A stretch of DNA of 64,000 bases, taken from Halorarius halobius. Lineage in GTDB: Archaea; Halobacteriota; Halobacteria; Halobacteriales; Haloarculaceae. The notes beneath the pieces are model-generated. The model was given only the letters and a program-made list of their open reading frames with translations. It was not told the origin of the DNA and made no database searches. This document shows, in pieces, positions 42,917 through 51,763 of the stretch. Made by a program: the position numbers and the translations under genes. How positions within the stretch are numbered: position 1 is the stretch's first letter; the number at the start of each line of letters is the position of its first letter. The DNA is taken from NCBI RefSeq assembly GCF_024298865.1, contig NZ_CP101161.1, positions 2,873,227 through 2,937,226 on the forward strand, read 5' to 3'.

Positions 42917-45900
42917 GCAAGAGGCGACGTCGCCTCGAGCTCGTCTCACTCTCCTCCGCGGCGCTCGTCGCGTTCTTGACGCGCTGGTACGTCGGCGCGT
43001 ACACGGCGACCGAGCTCAACCCGCTCGTCGGCTACCTGGTCGAGCCGTTCGGGTGGACGGCGTACGCGGTCGCGAAGGTCGGCGCGGTCCTCGTCGCGAT
43101 CGTGGCGCTCGAGGTCGCGTCGACATGGGAGTACGACGGCAACCGGCGCTGGTCCTGGTCGTACTTCTCTGAGGTTGGAGCCGGGTGGGTCGCTTTTCTC
43201 TCGGTCGCGAATCTTCTCCATGACGTCGTCTCGGCTTCTCACGTTGGTATTCCTCCTGGTCCTCCCGTCAACGCGCTCGTCGGGTACGCGCTCATCCTCG
43301 CTGGTCTCCTGGTCGCGAGTTACGGTCGACGCGAGCTCCTCGAGAGCTCGAGGACAATCGCCAACCAGGTATCCGAGCGAGCAACAAAAGGCCAGGGTCA
43401 CAAGGTCGCGGCGGCGATCGCGGCGATTCTGGTAGTTACGTCAGGGCTCGGCGGTATCTCACTCACTCAGAATTATTCGGCGGTTCAAAATGCGAGTGCG
43501 GCTGGTACAGTTGTCGAGGATTTCGATGATGGCACGTCAAGTCTTAGTGCGGCTACAATTACGAGCGAGTCAATAAATGGGCCGTATGGTGGGAATTATA
43601 CTGGCGGTCCGAGCGGCGTCAATTTTGGCTCGACTACCTCCGACGTATATTCGTTTTGGATAAAGAGGCCCTCCAATCAATCTGGAGAAGCTTACCCTGA
43701 CTGGGCGGGGGTGAACGGGAGAGGGGCGAGTCTCGTAATCCACGAGAATAACGAGCTCGGACAAGCATATGAGGCAAACACATTTGTTGATACTCGAGAG
43801 GGAGTATTTCTTCCCGATAATGAATGGGCAAGGGTCGACGTTCGCCCAGACTTCGCAGCAGATACATTTACTGTTGAGGTTTATAACAAAGATGGCTCGC
43901 TGAGAGGTTCGTTTTCTAAGAGTTTCGGACGCGACGTAACCGCAATCGACACGTATGAAGGGGAAAATCAGGGAGAGTACTACATCCTCGACGAGATACG
44001 ATATGGTGGGACGTATTCTTCGGGATACACGGTTTCAGGAACAGTCTCAGGACCGGAGGGACCGATAGAGGGGGCAACGGTCTCTGATGGAAATGGAAAC
44101 AGTACGACGACGAACGCGTCGGGCGGTTATTCGTTTACGCTCCAAAATGGGACGTACGACCTGACGGCGGACGCTGGCTCGGGGTACACAACGACGACGG
44201 AGACGGTGACGGTCGACGGCGGTCCAGTCACGCAGAATTTCACCGTCGGCGGCAATCTCCAGGGGACGGTTACGAAGAAAGAGGGCGGGGCTTGTGCGGA
44301 TTGTACGGTCGAGCTCTGGCTCATGGCGGACGCGAATACGACGACCGACACCGGCCAGACGGTCCAGGAGGCTCAGGAGGACACCATAGAGACGCTCTCG
44401 AGGTCGGTCCCTCGCGACCTCTATGAGGAGGACCTCGACGTCCTCAACGCGGAGCGGTACACCGGAGACAACGCGGGGAAACAGGTCCTCGTACACACGT
44501 ACGGGGACTGGTACGAGGACGGTGAGCCGTTCGGTGACGCCTCAACAGGATACGGGACGGTCGGGGAGGGGCTCGACACGCCGGTCCGTCAACTCGAGCC
44601 GGACAAGAAGTACGCGTTCAGCATATGGGACCGGACGCGGGACCCGACGCTCGAGGACGGAGTTGACCAGCAGGTCGAGCCGGGTGTCTCGAGCTCGGGG
44701 ACGATCGTCGTTGAGCGTATCGGACCTGGTAACTCGACTATCAGCAAGAGCGAGCATGAGACGGGTCCGATTGTCAAGACCGGGACGGGCAACCTATTCA
44801 CGGTAAAAACCCATGAGGCGGCTGGTATCGCGCTCCCGGAAGGGTACTATAAGGTGTACCCCAAGAGCGGCGGCAACCCGGTGTACTATCGGGTCGGTCA
44901 ACCCGAGAAGATACCGCGGTCCATCCCGGATACGGACCTCCAGGACGCGGAGAACACTACGGCGGCGATCGCTCAGGAGGTCCAGGACAAGGTCGACGCG
45001 GGAGCCATGCAACGAGTGACGGTCCAGACGGACGCTAACGGCAAGTTCTCGTACTCGGTCCCAGACGGGTACTCGACGGTCTCCATTACGGTATTCGACG
45101 GGAGAGGGCTCCTGTCGGGTATCAACGACCCGTCGCTCTCGGACCTCCGCTCACAAATCAAGAGCCAGAATTACAACGGCTCTATCTACATGAGCACGTC
45201 TCCGAAAATCGTCCATCCACCAGACCAGGACGTCCAGATAACGGTCGTTGAGATTAAGCGACCGACGCTCTCGGACCTCGCGGACTACTTTGACCAACTC
45301 GCATGGCTCGAGGACCTCCTCAACACGGAGGCGTTTGGAAAAATCCAGTCGCTCTTTACGGACCCGCTCGGGTCCGGTGAGACGACGCTCAACGAGCTCC
45401 TCGACACTCGCGACCGGCTCGCGGGGACGATCGACGGCAACGAGCAACTCCGCGAGCGGTACAACGAGCTCGCGGAGGAGCGCGGGTTGCCTCCGCTGAG
45501 TGACGAGGACCTCACTCGCGAGGAGGTCCAACGGCAAATCGGAGCCATGCAGGAGGTGTTGTTTAACCTCCAGGACACGACAGACGGCGACTCGACGCCA
45601 GGGACGACGTCTCCGACTATTCCGGAGGTCGACACGACTCCCAACGTCAACGTCGGCGGGACGACGGTGACGATTGAGATACCGACGAGCGAGGACCTCA
45701 ACACGTCGGAGAGCGCGCCGTCGGTCGTCTGTCAGGAGCCGACGGGCTCGACGCGGTGGGTCAACGCGAGCAACGTCTCCGTCGAGGAGGGCTTGACGGG
45801 TGACTCGCTGGTTATCCAGGAGGTCCTCTCCAACCAGACGGCGGGCTGTAATTACCTGTGGTTCGCTCCGACGGAGGACGGCGGCGACGGCGTGGTCCCT

Positions 45901-46848
45901 GGCGGCGACGAGGACGAGAGTCCCGGAGTCGTCCGTGGCGGCGTCAACGTCCCCAACCCGTCGTTTGACGGGACGATCCCGGAGCTCTCGAGCATCAACG
46001 TCAACACCATGCGACCGGGTCCGGACGAGACGGTCACGGTCGGGGTGACTCCGACGGAGACGTCCTCGTACCAGTCGCTCAACGGCGCGACGGTGTACGG
46101 ACCGGACGGCTCGAGTCTCCCGACGACGCTCGACGGGAGCAAAGTCGAGTTTACGACCAACGGCGCTGGTTCGCACCTGGTCAAGCTCAACGTCTCGGAC
46201 GGCTCGAGCAACTACATAGAGACCTTCCGGGTCAAGGCTGGCAACTCGTCGGTCGACTATCCCGCGAGCGTCCGGGTACACAACGGCGTACTCGGTCGGA
46301 CGGCGATCGCTGGCGACGGCGTCGAGTCCGCGGAGGTCTCGACGGACGCGGGCGGGTCGGAGGCGCGAATCACGGCACGCGTCAACGGCCAGGACCCACC
46401 GAGCGAGCTCCATGTCCATGCGAGGGACCTCTCCGGGCTCCAACAGGACGTCTCGGTCTCGGTGGTTGACGAGACGGACGACTCGCGGGTCTCGAGGAGC
46501 ATCCAGGTCAAGTTGCACCTCAACCGGCTCCAGGACTCGGCGCTCGTCCGGGTCAACGGCAACCCGATTGACACGGAGGCGAATAAGTGGGGTGAGGTCG
46601 AGCACTTCTCGAGCTCGACGCTCATCAACACGTACACGGAGGACGGGACGGTCGACGTCTCCGTCAACAACAACCCGAGCTTTGTCGACCGAGCGTGGTT
46701 CTTCGCTCAGTCGGTCTATCAGGACCTCCCGCTCCCGTCGCTCGGAGTCGTGGTCCTCGAGTCGCCGTCGGTCATGGCTGAGGTCGTCGGGAGCGTCGAC
46801 GTCGGACCGCTGGCTGGTCTCGTCAACGCTCAGGAGGTGGTCGCATGA
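42913..46848 (+). CDS. Giant membrane-anchored surface protein (1,311 residues)
   Basis: Residues 11-29, 50-70, 86-106 and 119-137 are membrane helices, with TELNPLVGYL after the first as in DUF5658-like proteins. A fifth helix (165-184) leads outside. Residues about 195-365 look like a LamG/concanavalin-type lectin fold, and 370-450 like carboxypeptidase-regulatory beta-sandwiches (SGPEGPIEGATVSDGNG). The rest is helical and beta-rich with many N-glycosylation sequons. The lectin-like part has lower GC and different codons from its flanks. It is probably a host- or partner-binding surface protein of the element. No database family is certain. Confidence 0.75.
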   Translation: MSKRRRRLELVSLSSAALVAFLTRWYVGAYTATELNPLVGYLVEPFGWTAYAVAKVGAVLVAIVALEVASTWEYDGNRRWSWSYFSEVGAGWVAFLSVANLLHDVVSASHVGIPPGPPVNALVGYALILAGLLVASYGRRELLESSRTIANQVSERATKGQGHKVAAAIAAILVVTSGLGGISLTQNYSAVQNASAAGTVVEDFDDGTSSLSAATITSESINGPYGGNYTGGPSGVNFGSTTSDVYSFWIKRPSNQSGEAYPDWAGVNGRGASLVIHENNELGQAYEANTFVDTREGVFLPDNEWARVDVRPDFAADTFTVEVYNKDGSLRGSFSKSFGRDVTAIDTYEGENQGEYYILDEIRYGGTYSSGYTVSGTVSGPEGPIEGATVSDGNGNSTTTNASGGYSFTLQNGTYDLTADAGSGYTTTTETVTVDGGPVTQNFTVGGNLQGTVTKKEGGACADCTVELWLMADANTTTDTGQTVQEAQEDTIETLSRSVPRDLYEEDLDVLNAERYTGDNAGKQVLVHTYGDWYEDGEPFGDASTGYGTVGEGLDTPVRQLEPDKKYAFSIWDRTRDPTLEDGVDQQVEPGVSSSGTIVVERIGPGNSTISKSEHETGPIVKTGTGNLFTVKTHEAAGIALPEGYYKVYPKSGGNPVYYRVGQPEKIPRSIPDTDLQDAENTTAAIAQEVQDKVDAGAMQRVTVQTDANGKFSYSVPDGYSTVSITVFDGRGLLSGINDPSLSDLRSQIKSQNYNGSIYMSTSPKIVHPPDQDVQITVVEIKRPTLSDLADYFDQLAWLEDLLNTEAFGKIQSLFTDPLGSGETTLNELLDTRDRLAGTIDGNEQLRERYNELAEERGLPPLSDEDLTREEVQRQIGAMQEVLFNLQDTTDGDSTPGTTSPTIPEVDTTPNVNVGGTTVTIEIPTSEDLNTSESAPSVVCQEPTGSTRWVNASNVSVEEGLTGDSLVIQEVLSNQTAGCNYLWFAPTEDGGDGVVPGGDEDESPGVVRGGVNVPNPSFDGTIPELSSINVNTMRPGPDETVTVGVTPTETSSYQSLNGATVYGPDGSSLPTTLDGSKVEFTTNGAGSHLVKLNVSDGSSNYIETFRVKAGNSSVDYPASVRVHNGVLGRTAIAGDGVESAEVSTDAGGSEARITARVNGQDPPSELHVHARDLSGLQQDVSVSVVDETDDSRVSRSIQVKLHLNRLQDSALVRVNGNPIDTEANKWGEVEHFSSSTLINTYTEDGTVDVSVNNNPSFVDRAWFFAQSVYQDLPLPSLGVVVLESPSVMAEVVGSVDVGPLAGLVNAQEVVA

Positions 46849-48449
46849 GGCGAGTCCTCGCGATCGTCCTCGCGACGCTCCTCGTTACGTCCGCGGTCGG
46901 CGCGGGCGTGGTCGCGGGAGCCCCGTCGAGCTCGAGCGAGGACGTCCTCGCGGACGAGGTGACGAGTAACCTCTCCTGGTGGGGAGGCTGGAGTCCATCG
47001 GACGACGTCGTCCGGTACGGCTCCAACGGGTACGCTGGCTGGTTCGTCCAGTACGAGAACGGGTCGAGCGGCGACGTCGAGGCGTGGGTTGAAGCCTCGA
47101 GTAAGCGGACGATTCGCTCGCATGACGCGGACTCGCGGACGTACCTGATTAGCGCGCCGTTCTCGTCGGTCGCGGGAGCGTCGCTCTGGTCGACTCCGCT
47201 CGCGGAGGAGGGGTACGTCGAGCGTATCGGCGTCAACCGTCGGGTCTCGGTCGACCCTATCCCGACGTCCGAGCTCATGGACAAGGAGGACTGGAGTCGT
47301 CCGAGCGGCGGGTGGCTCGCGACGTACGGCGGTTGGAAAGGCTCGTTTGAGGCGGACGGCGCGGCGTGGGGCTCGGAGGTCAACCGCTCCTCGCTCGCGG
47401 ACGTCCGCTCGAGCATCCGCGCGGACGAGGTCGCCGGCAACGGCTCGGGGATTCGCGTCGCGGTCCTCGACACCGGACTGGATTACGACGAGGACCTCCA
47501 TGAGGACCGAGTCGTCGCGGGGAAAAACGTCCTGACCAACGAGACGCTCAACACCAGCAAGAGCTACCAGAACCGGAGTTACGACCTCCTCGCGGACGGC
47601 TCCTCGAGCAATCACGGGAGTTGGGTCGCGACGGCGATCGCCGGCAACGGCTCGGGTCCCAACGGGACGGGTATCGCTCCTGGCGCTGAGCTCGTCCCGG
47701 TCAAGGTCCTCGCGGACGACGGGAGCGGGACGACCGCGGACATAGCGAGCGGACTCGAGTACGCTTGTGGAGAGGCGGACGCGGACGTCGTCTCCATGTC
47801 GCTCGGGAGTCCGCTCGAGTCGACCGCAATCCAGAACGAGATTCGGGAGTGCCTCCAGGACGAGGACGTCTCCGCGATCGTCGTCGCGGCGGGTAACAAC
47901 CGCATGACGACCCGGTACGTCCAGAGTCCGGGCGACGACCCGAACGTTATCTCGGTGGCGGCGTCGGACTCGCGCTCCATCAACGAGAGCGAGTCGGCGT
48001 ACTTCTCCGCGGTTGGTCCGGACCCGTCGACGGACGTCAACCCGACGGTCGCGGCTCCTGGTTTCAAGGTGAGCGCAACGGTCGCGGACGGCAACCGGAC
48101 GCTCTCGGGGACGAGCATGGCGACACCGGTCGTTTCGGGAGTCGTCGCGCTGACGCTGGAGGCGAACCAGGACCTCGTCGGCAACCCGGTTGAGCTCCAG
48201 ACGTACCTCGAGGACCGAGCGGACCCGATGCCTGAGGCTGGCGTCACGGAGGTCGGCGCTGGTCGCGTCGACGCGGTCAACGCCGTCGAGGACGTCCAAC
48301 CCGACGAGAGCCAGGAGTCGACGCAAGGCGCGGACGCGGACGCTCGCGACGACGGCAACCAGGCGCTCGCGGGCTCACCCTGGCGCGCGTTCTCGGTCGA
48401 CGTCCCGGACCTCTCGCTCGAGACCAACGCGACGCCGGTACTCGGGTGA
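46845..48449 (+). CDS. Secreted subtilisin-like serine protease (S8)
   Basis: The protein has 534 residues. A Sec signal peptide (MRRVLAIVLATLLVTSAVGA) is followed by a pro-region of about 130 residues and then the catalytic domain with a full triad: Asp209 in VAVLDTGLDY, His257 in NHGSWVATAIAG, and Ser424 in GTSMATPVVSGV. Oxyanion-type SLGS and GNN blocks are present. It may process the element's own surface proteins or degrade host surface layer. It overlaps the genes on both sides. Confidence 0.9.
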   Translation: MRRVLAIVLATLLVTSAVGAGVVAGAPSSSSEDVLADEVTSNLSWWGGWSPSDDVVRYGSNGYAGWFVQYENGSSGDVEAWVEASSKRTIRSHDADSRTYLISAPFSSVAGASLWSTPLAEEGYVERIGVNRRVSVDPIPTSELMDKEDWSRPSGGWLATYGGWKGSFEADGAAWGSEVNRSSLADVRSSIRADEVAGNGSGIRVAVLDTGLDYDEDLHEDRVVAGKNVLTNETLNTSKSYQNRSYDLLADGSSSNHGSWVATAIAGNGSGPNGTGIAPGAELVPVKVLADDGSGTTADIASGLEYACGEADADVVSMSLGSPLESTAIQNEIRECLQDEDVSAIVVAAGNNRMTTRYVQSPGDDPNVISVAASDSRSINESESAYFSAVGPDPSTDVNPTVAAPGFKVSATVADGNRTLSGTSMATPVVSGVVALTLEANQDLVGNPVELQTYLEDRADPMPEAGVTEVGAGRVDAVNAVEDVQPDESQESTQGADADARDDGNQALAGSPWRAFSVDVPDLSLETNATPVLG

Positions 48450-49243
48450 CAATGGAGGGGCCAACTCGTCGGGACGTCCTCCGGGCGGGGACGGGAGCGA
48501 CGGCGCTCGCGATCGTCGGCTCGACGGCGTCGGCGGAGACGTCGCGACCGGCTGGCGGCGAGTTTACGCAAGAGTCGGAGACGCGGGCGACGGTGACGTA
48601 CTCGAGTGGTCGCGAGATAGTCCTCGAGTACGACGAGGCGGCAATCCAGGAGTACCAACCGCAACTCGTCCTCCAGGAGGTCGACCCGGAGCCGATTGCG
48701 TTTCACGCGGTCCATGCGTCGGACTCGGAGAGCTCGCTCAACGCGGTGTACGGCTGGACGTTGTACTCCCACCAGGAGGGCGTCTCGAGCGCGGACTCGC
48801 ACCTCGGAGACCATGAGCCGGTTATCGTCTGGTACGACGAGACGACCGGAGAGGTCGCTCGCGTCGACTACGCGGCGTACCATTGGTTTCGGGGGTCGGC
48901 TCGTCCCGACGTCCTCCAGTACGCGGACCGAGCGGACCGGCGACCGATGCTCCGCGTCGACCCGACGTACCACCATTATTACCTCTATCAGGGGAGTTGG
49001 CCGGGAGAACGGCTCCAGACGGAAAACCTCCTCTCGAGCATGAGCGGCTGGCTGAGCAACGGGCTCGAGGAGTCGCTCGCGGTCTCGCAACCGTGGGACC
49101 CGTGGGATATGCTCGGACGAGAGACCTGGTGGCGACACACTCGCGGCAACTACGTTGACGCGCTCCTCAAGTCGCTCTGGTTCAACCTCGGGCTCTCGGG
49201 AGCGACGTCGACGGCGGACGTCGAGGAGGTCCAGGTATGGTAA
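48446..49243 (+). CDS. Tat-exported protein of unknown function
   Basis: The protein has 265 residues (263 from the ATG at 48,452). The N-terminus carries the twin-arginine motif TRRDVLRAGTGATALAIVG and an Ala-X-Ala-like cut site, so it is exported folded. The mature part has VDPEPIAFHAV, conserved-looking YHWFRGS and Trp-rich blocks, and no Cys. It overlaps the protease by 4 bases; co-translation suggests a substrate, inhibitor or partner of the protease. Confidence 0.7.
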   Translation: MTMEGPTRRDVLRAGTGATALAIVGSTASAETSRPAGGEFTQESETRATVTYSSGREIVLEYDEAAIQEYQPQLVLQEVDPEPIAFHAVHASDSESSLNAVYGWTLYSHQEGVSSADSHLGDHEPVIVWYDETTGEVARVDYAAYHWFRGSARPDVLQYADRADRRPMLRVDPTYHHYYLYQGSWPGERLQTENLLSSMSGWLSNGLEESLAVSQPWDPWDMLGRETWWRHTRGNYVDALLKSLWFNLGLSGATSTADVEEVQVW

Positions 49244-49326
49244 CGAGCTCGCGAGCGCCTCGAGCGCGGGCTCGGTGGTCCGGTGGGTGGTTGCCTCCGC
49301 CGGTCCCCCCGCCAGGGAGTCGCTGA
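49237..49326 (+). CDS. Possible 29-residue basic peptide
   Basis: The frame MVTSSRAPRARARWSGGWLP starts inside the end of the previous gene and has GGAGGT 7 bases before its ATG. It is rich in Arg and Pro. It overlaps the stem-loop at 49,309-49,342. It may be a coupled leader frame for the gene at 49,388 rather than a functional peptide. Confidence 0.3.
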   Translation: MVTSSRAPRARARWSGGWLPPPVPPPGSR

Positions 49327-49342
49327 GAGGCGACGCTGGCGG
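49309..49342 (+). promoter_or_regulatory. Strong stem-loop in the only wide gap of the operon
   Basis: CCGCCAG (49,309-49,315) pairs with CTGGCGG (49,336-49,342). Inside, GTCGC (49,319-49,323) pairs with GCGAC (49,330-49,334) around the loop TGAGAG. There is no T-run after it. An A/C-rich unstructured leader (49,353-49,387) then precedes ATG 49,388. It may be an mRNA processing or stabilising site raising expression of the downstream gene. Confidence 0.5.
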
Positions 49343-49387
49343 CTCGTATCGGCACTCAACCAACTCAAAACCAACACACAACACACA

Positions 49388-50398
49388 ATGCACGACAAGA
49401 TTCGGAGGGTCCTGGCGGCTCTCGCGGTCGCGATGCTCCTGACCTCCGCGGTCGGAGCGGGCGCGGCGGCGATCGCATGGGACACCTCAGGTACGGACGC
49501 AACGACGACAACCTCAGACGTCGACACCACAACGACGAGCATCGACGTCTATTACGGCGATTCTGGTAACTCGACCTGGTTCGAGGTCAAAAACGCGACG
49601 ACCGACAACCTGACGCTCAGAATCACGCCGGCTCAGGACGGCGTCGACTACGTGGTCTATGAGAACACGTCCGCGGAGACGACGGACGCGACCAACGGCC
49701 ACTACGCTTTCAACGTCTCGCATGACGAGCTCGGGGACGCGCCTCGAGACGTCGACGGCGCGAGCTACGACGTCCAGGTTATCAACCAGACGAGCGGCGA
49801 CGAGGTCCTCAACGCGACCGGCGTCACGTTCTCCAACGCTGGCGACGACCCGAAGGCGGTCATGATCGTCACGGACGAGACGACCGAGAACGGCGCGGCC
49901 ATGACGTCGCTCGTCGCGGACCGACTGACGATCGAGGAGAAGGAGAGCGGTTTCCTCGGCGTCTCCTCGTCGGACCTCGCGTTTTGGTCTGACGACGAGA
50001 ACGACTCGGACTCGGTCGCGACCTGGAGCGGGTACACGACTGTCGACGGGACCAACACGACCGTCGACGTCGTCATGGACAACTCGAGCGCGGCGGACGC
50101 GTACGACGCGGCGGCTGACTCGACCGAGAGCGGCGAGTGGATGACGGGAGCGACGATCTTCGTCAACGGTATCCCGCACAAGGTGTACGACACGGAAGCC
50201 CCGGAGGACGCGGAGGGGACGACGGTCGTTTACAACCCTGACTCGGACACGCTCACCGTCAACCCGTCGGGTGAGGACTACGAGGAGGTCCGGACGCTCA
50301 ACATCCGCGGGACCGGTAACTCCGGGTACGCGTTCGGGACCATGTGGTCGGCGTTCGGCGCATGGGACGCAACCGCGGCGACGGTCCCGTACGTCTGA
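49388..50398 (+). CDS. Secreted Thr/Asp-rich protein, candidate major structural protein
   Basis: The protein has 336 residues. A Sec signal (residues 1-28, VLAALAVAMLLTSAVGAGAA) is followed by a Thr/Ser/Asp-rich, beta-predicted mature chain with many N-x-S/T sequons and no Cys or second membrane helix. It has its own A/C-rich leader behind a stable hairpin, the only such arrangement in the operon, which suggests high expression. I therefore consider it the best candidate for an abundant extracellular or particle protein; this is inference only. Confidence 0.7.
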   Translation: MHDKIRRVLAALAVAMLLTSAVGAGAAAIAWDTSGTDATTTTSDVDTTTTSIDVYYGDSGNSTWFEVKNATTDNLTLRITPAQDGVDYVVYENTSAETTDATNGHYAFNVSHDELGDAPRDVDGASYDVQVINQTSGDEVLNATGVTFSNAGDDPKAVMIVTDETTENGAAMTSLVADRLTIEEKESGFLGVSSSDLAFWSDDENDSDSVATWSGYTTVDGTNTTVDVVMDNSSAADAYDAAADSTESGEWMTGATIFVNGIPHKVYDTEAPEDAEGTTVVYNPDSDTLTVNPSGEDYEEVRTLNIRGTGNSGYAFGTMWSAFGAWDATAATVPYV

Positions 50399-50410
50399 GG
50401 TGAGCCAGTA

Positions 50411-51106
50411 GTGGCTCGCTTTTCGCTCCGCGCGCTGGTCGCGATCGTCGTTATCGTTACGGGGGTAACTACAACGGCGGTCGTCGCTCCGGCGGCGGCT
50501 CAGACGGACACGGAGGACCGAATCCTCGAGGGCGTTTTCGGGGACGACGGTGAGACGTCGGTCTCCGACTACGCTCGCGCGGGTTGGGCGCTCGCATCGG
50601 GAGCGGCGGACCGAGCTCGACATTGGACGTCGAAACGGGTCCCGTCGTTCCTCGCGGAGTCCGTCCCGGCGCTCGCGCCAGAGGAGACGTCCGCGGTCGA
50701 GGAGGCGTCGGCGGTAACGACGTACTACAACAGTCACAACGAGACGCTCGAGGCGTACGTCAACGAGCGCGGCAATTTCACCGGGAATCACACGGTCAAG
50801 GTGACATGGAAACTCGACGGTGAGGAGGAGACGCGGTACGTCCTGGCGAACGAGTCGGGCGGAGACGTCTCGACTCGCATGGTCGAGTCGACCAACCGGA
50901 CGGCGGACGAGACCGTCACGGTATGCGGATTCGCGGCGGAGTCCTCGTACGAGGAGCTCCAGCACTTTGTCGAGGAGTACGCGGAGCCGAACGAGGACCT
51001 CGACGCCTCGTACCTGGCTCGACTCAAAGGACGATACGGAGACGACGTCGACACGTCGCTCTATCCGTCGTCTGGCGAGTGCTCCGGAGGTGACTCGAGC
51101 TCATGA
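50411..51106 (+). CDS. Secreted protein with C-terminal Cys
   Basis: The protein has 231 residues with a GTG start 6 bases after GAGGTGA. The Sec signal is MARFSLRALVAIVVIVTGVT followed by an APAAAQT cut site. The mature part is acidic and includes YNSHNETLEAYVNERGNF and a beta-type segment TVKVTWKLDGEEE. Two Cys (VCGFAAES and SSGECSG) may form a disulfide. No family is recognised. Confidence 0.68.
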   Translation: MARFSLRALVAIVVIVTGVTTTAVVAPAAAQTDTEDRILEGVFGDDGETSVSDYARAGWALASGAADRARHWTSKRVPSFLAESVPALAPEETSAVEEASAVTTYYNSHNETLEAYVNERGNFTGNHTVKVTWKLDGEEETRYVLANESGGDVSTRMVESTNRTADETVTVCGFAAESSYEELQHFVEEYAEPNEDLDASYLARLKGRYGDDVDTSLYPSSGECSGGDSSS

Positions 51107-51366
51107 GCGTCGAGACACGACTCGCTCGGGAGTACCTCCAGGACGGAGCGACACACGTCGCTCGGTTCCTGGTCCTCTGGGTCGTAATCACGGTCTCCGG
51201 GAGTCTCGGGCTCGGAGCGTTCGGTCTCGTATTCTGGACGGGGTTCAACGTATTCTCGCTGTTGACGATTACAACAACCGTACTTCTCGGAGCGGTTGCG
51301 GGACTCCTCCCGTCGCTGGTCTTGACGATCGCGTGGCGGTCGTCGGAGGTGGCGTATGCCAGGTAA
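51103..51366 (+). CDS. Small two-helix membrane protein
   Basis: The protein has 87 residues. A polar N-terminus (MSVETRLAREYLQDG) precedes two membrane helices at about residues 20-45 and 52-77. GGAGGTGA lies before its ATG, and it overlaps genes on both sides (4 and 11 bases). It is probably part of a membrane complex with its neighbours; its role is unknown. Confidence 0.7.
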   Translation: MSVETRLAREYLQDGATHVARFLVLWVVITVSGSLGLGAFGLVFWTGFNVFSLLTITTTVLLGAVAGLLPSLVLTIAWRSSEVAYAR

Positions 51367-51763
51367 GCGAGCTCGCGAGGTCGTCTCGCGGACTCGAGAC
51401 GGTGTCGAGGACCAGGCTCGAGGGACGGCGCGAAACGCTCGGGGACTGGCGGACTCCTTCGCGCTGGACGAGGTCCTCCCGAACGGAGTGGTCTCGTTCT
51501 TGCAGGAGCTCTTGTACCTGATACCTCGAGCCGCGGGTCGCGGGACGACGAGAGAGCAAGTATTCTCGAGTGTGACGCTGATTATTATCGCGATCGTCGC
51601 GACACCGTTTACTCTCGGCTGGTCGCTCGTCCTGGCTATTCCGCCGGCAATCGGGCTCCTCGTTGGGCTCTGGCGGCTCGTACCGTGGGTCAACGACCGG
51701 TTTGAGTCGGCTCGCGGAAACAAACTCCGAGATAGAGACGTCCCACTATGGAAACGAGACTAA
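51356..51763 (+). CDS. Membrane protein with basic amphipathic N-terminus
   Basis: The protein has 135 residues. The first 30 residues are charged and probably helical (KRAREVVSRTRDGVEDQARG), followed by hydrophobic segments at about 70-90 and 93-110 and a basic tail. GGAGGTG precedes the ATG. It resembles adaptor-like inner-membrane proteins but has no assigned family. Confidence 0.65.
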   Translation: MPGKRAREVVSRTRDGVEDQARGTARNARGLADSFALDEVLPNGVVSFLQELLYLIPRAAGRGTTREQVFSSVTLIIIAIVATPFTLGWSLVLAIPPAIGLLVGLWRLVPWVNDRFESARGNKLRDRDVPLWKRD

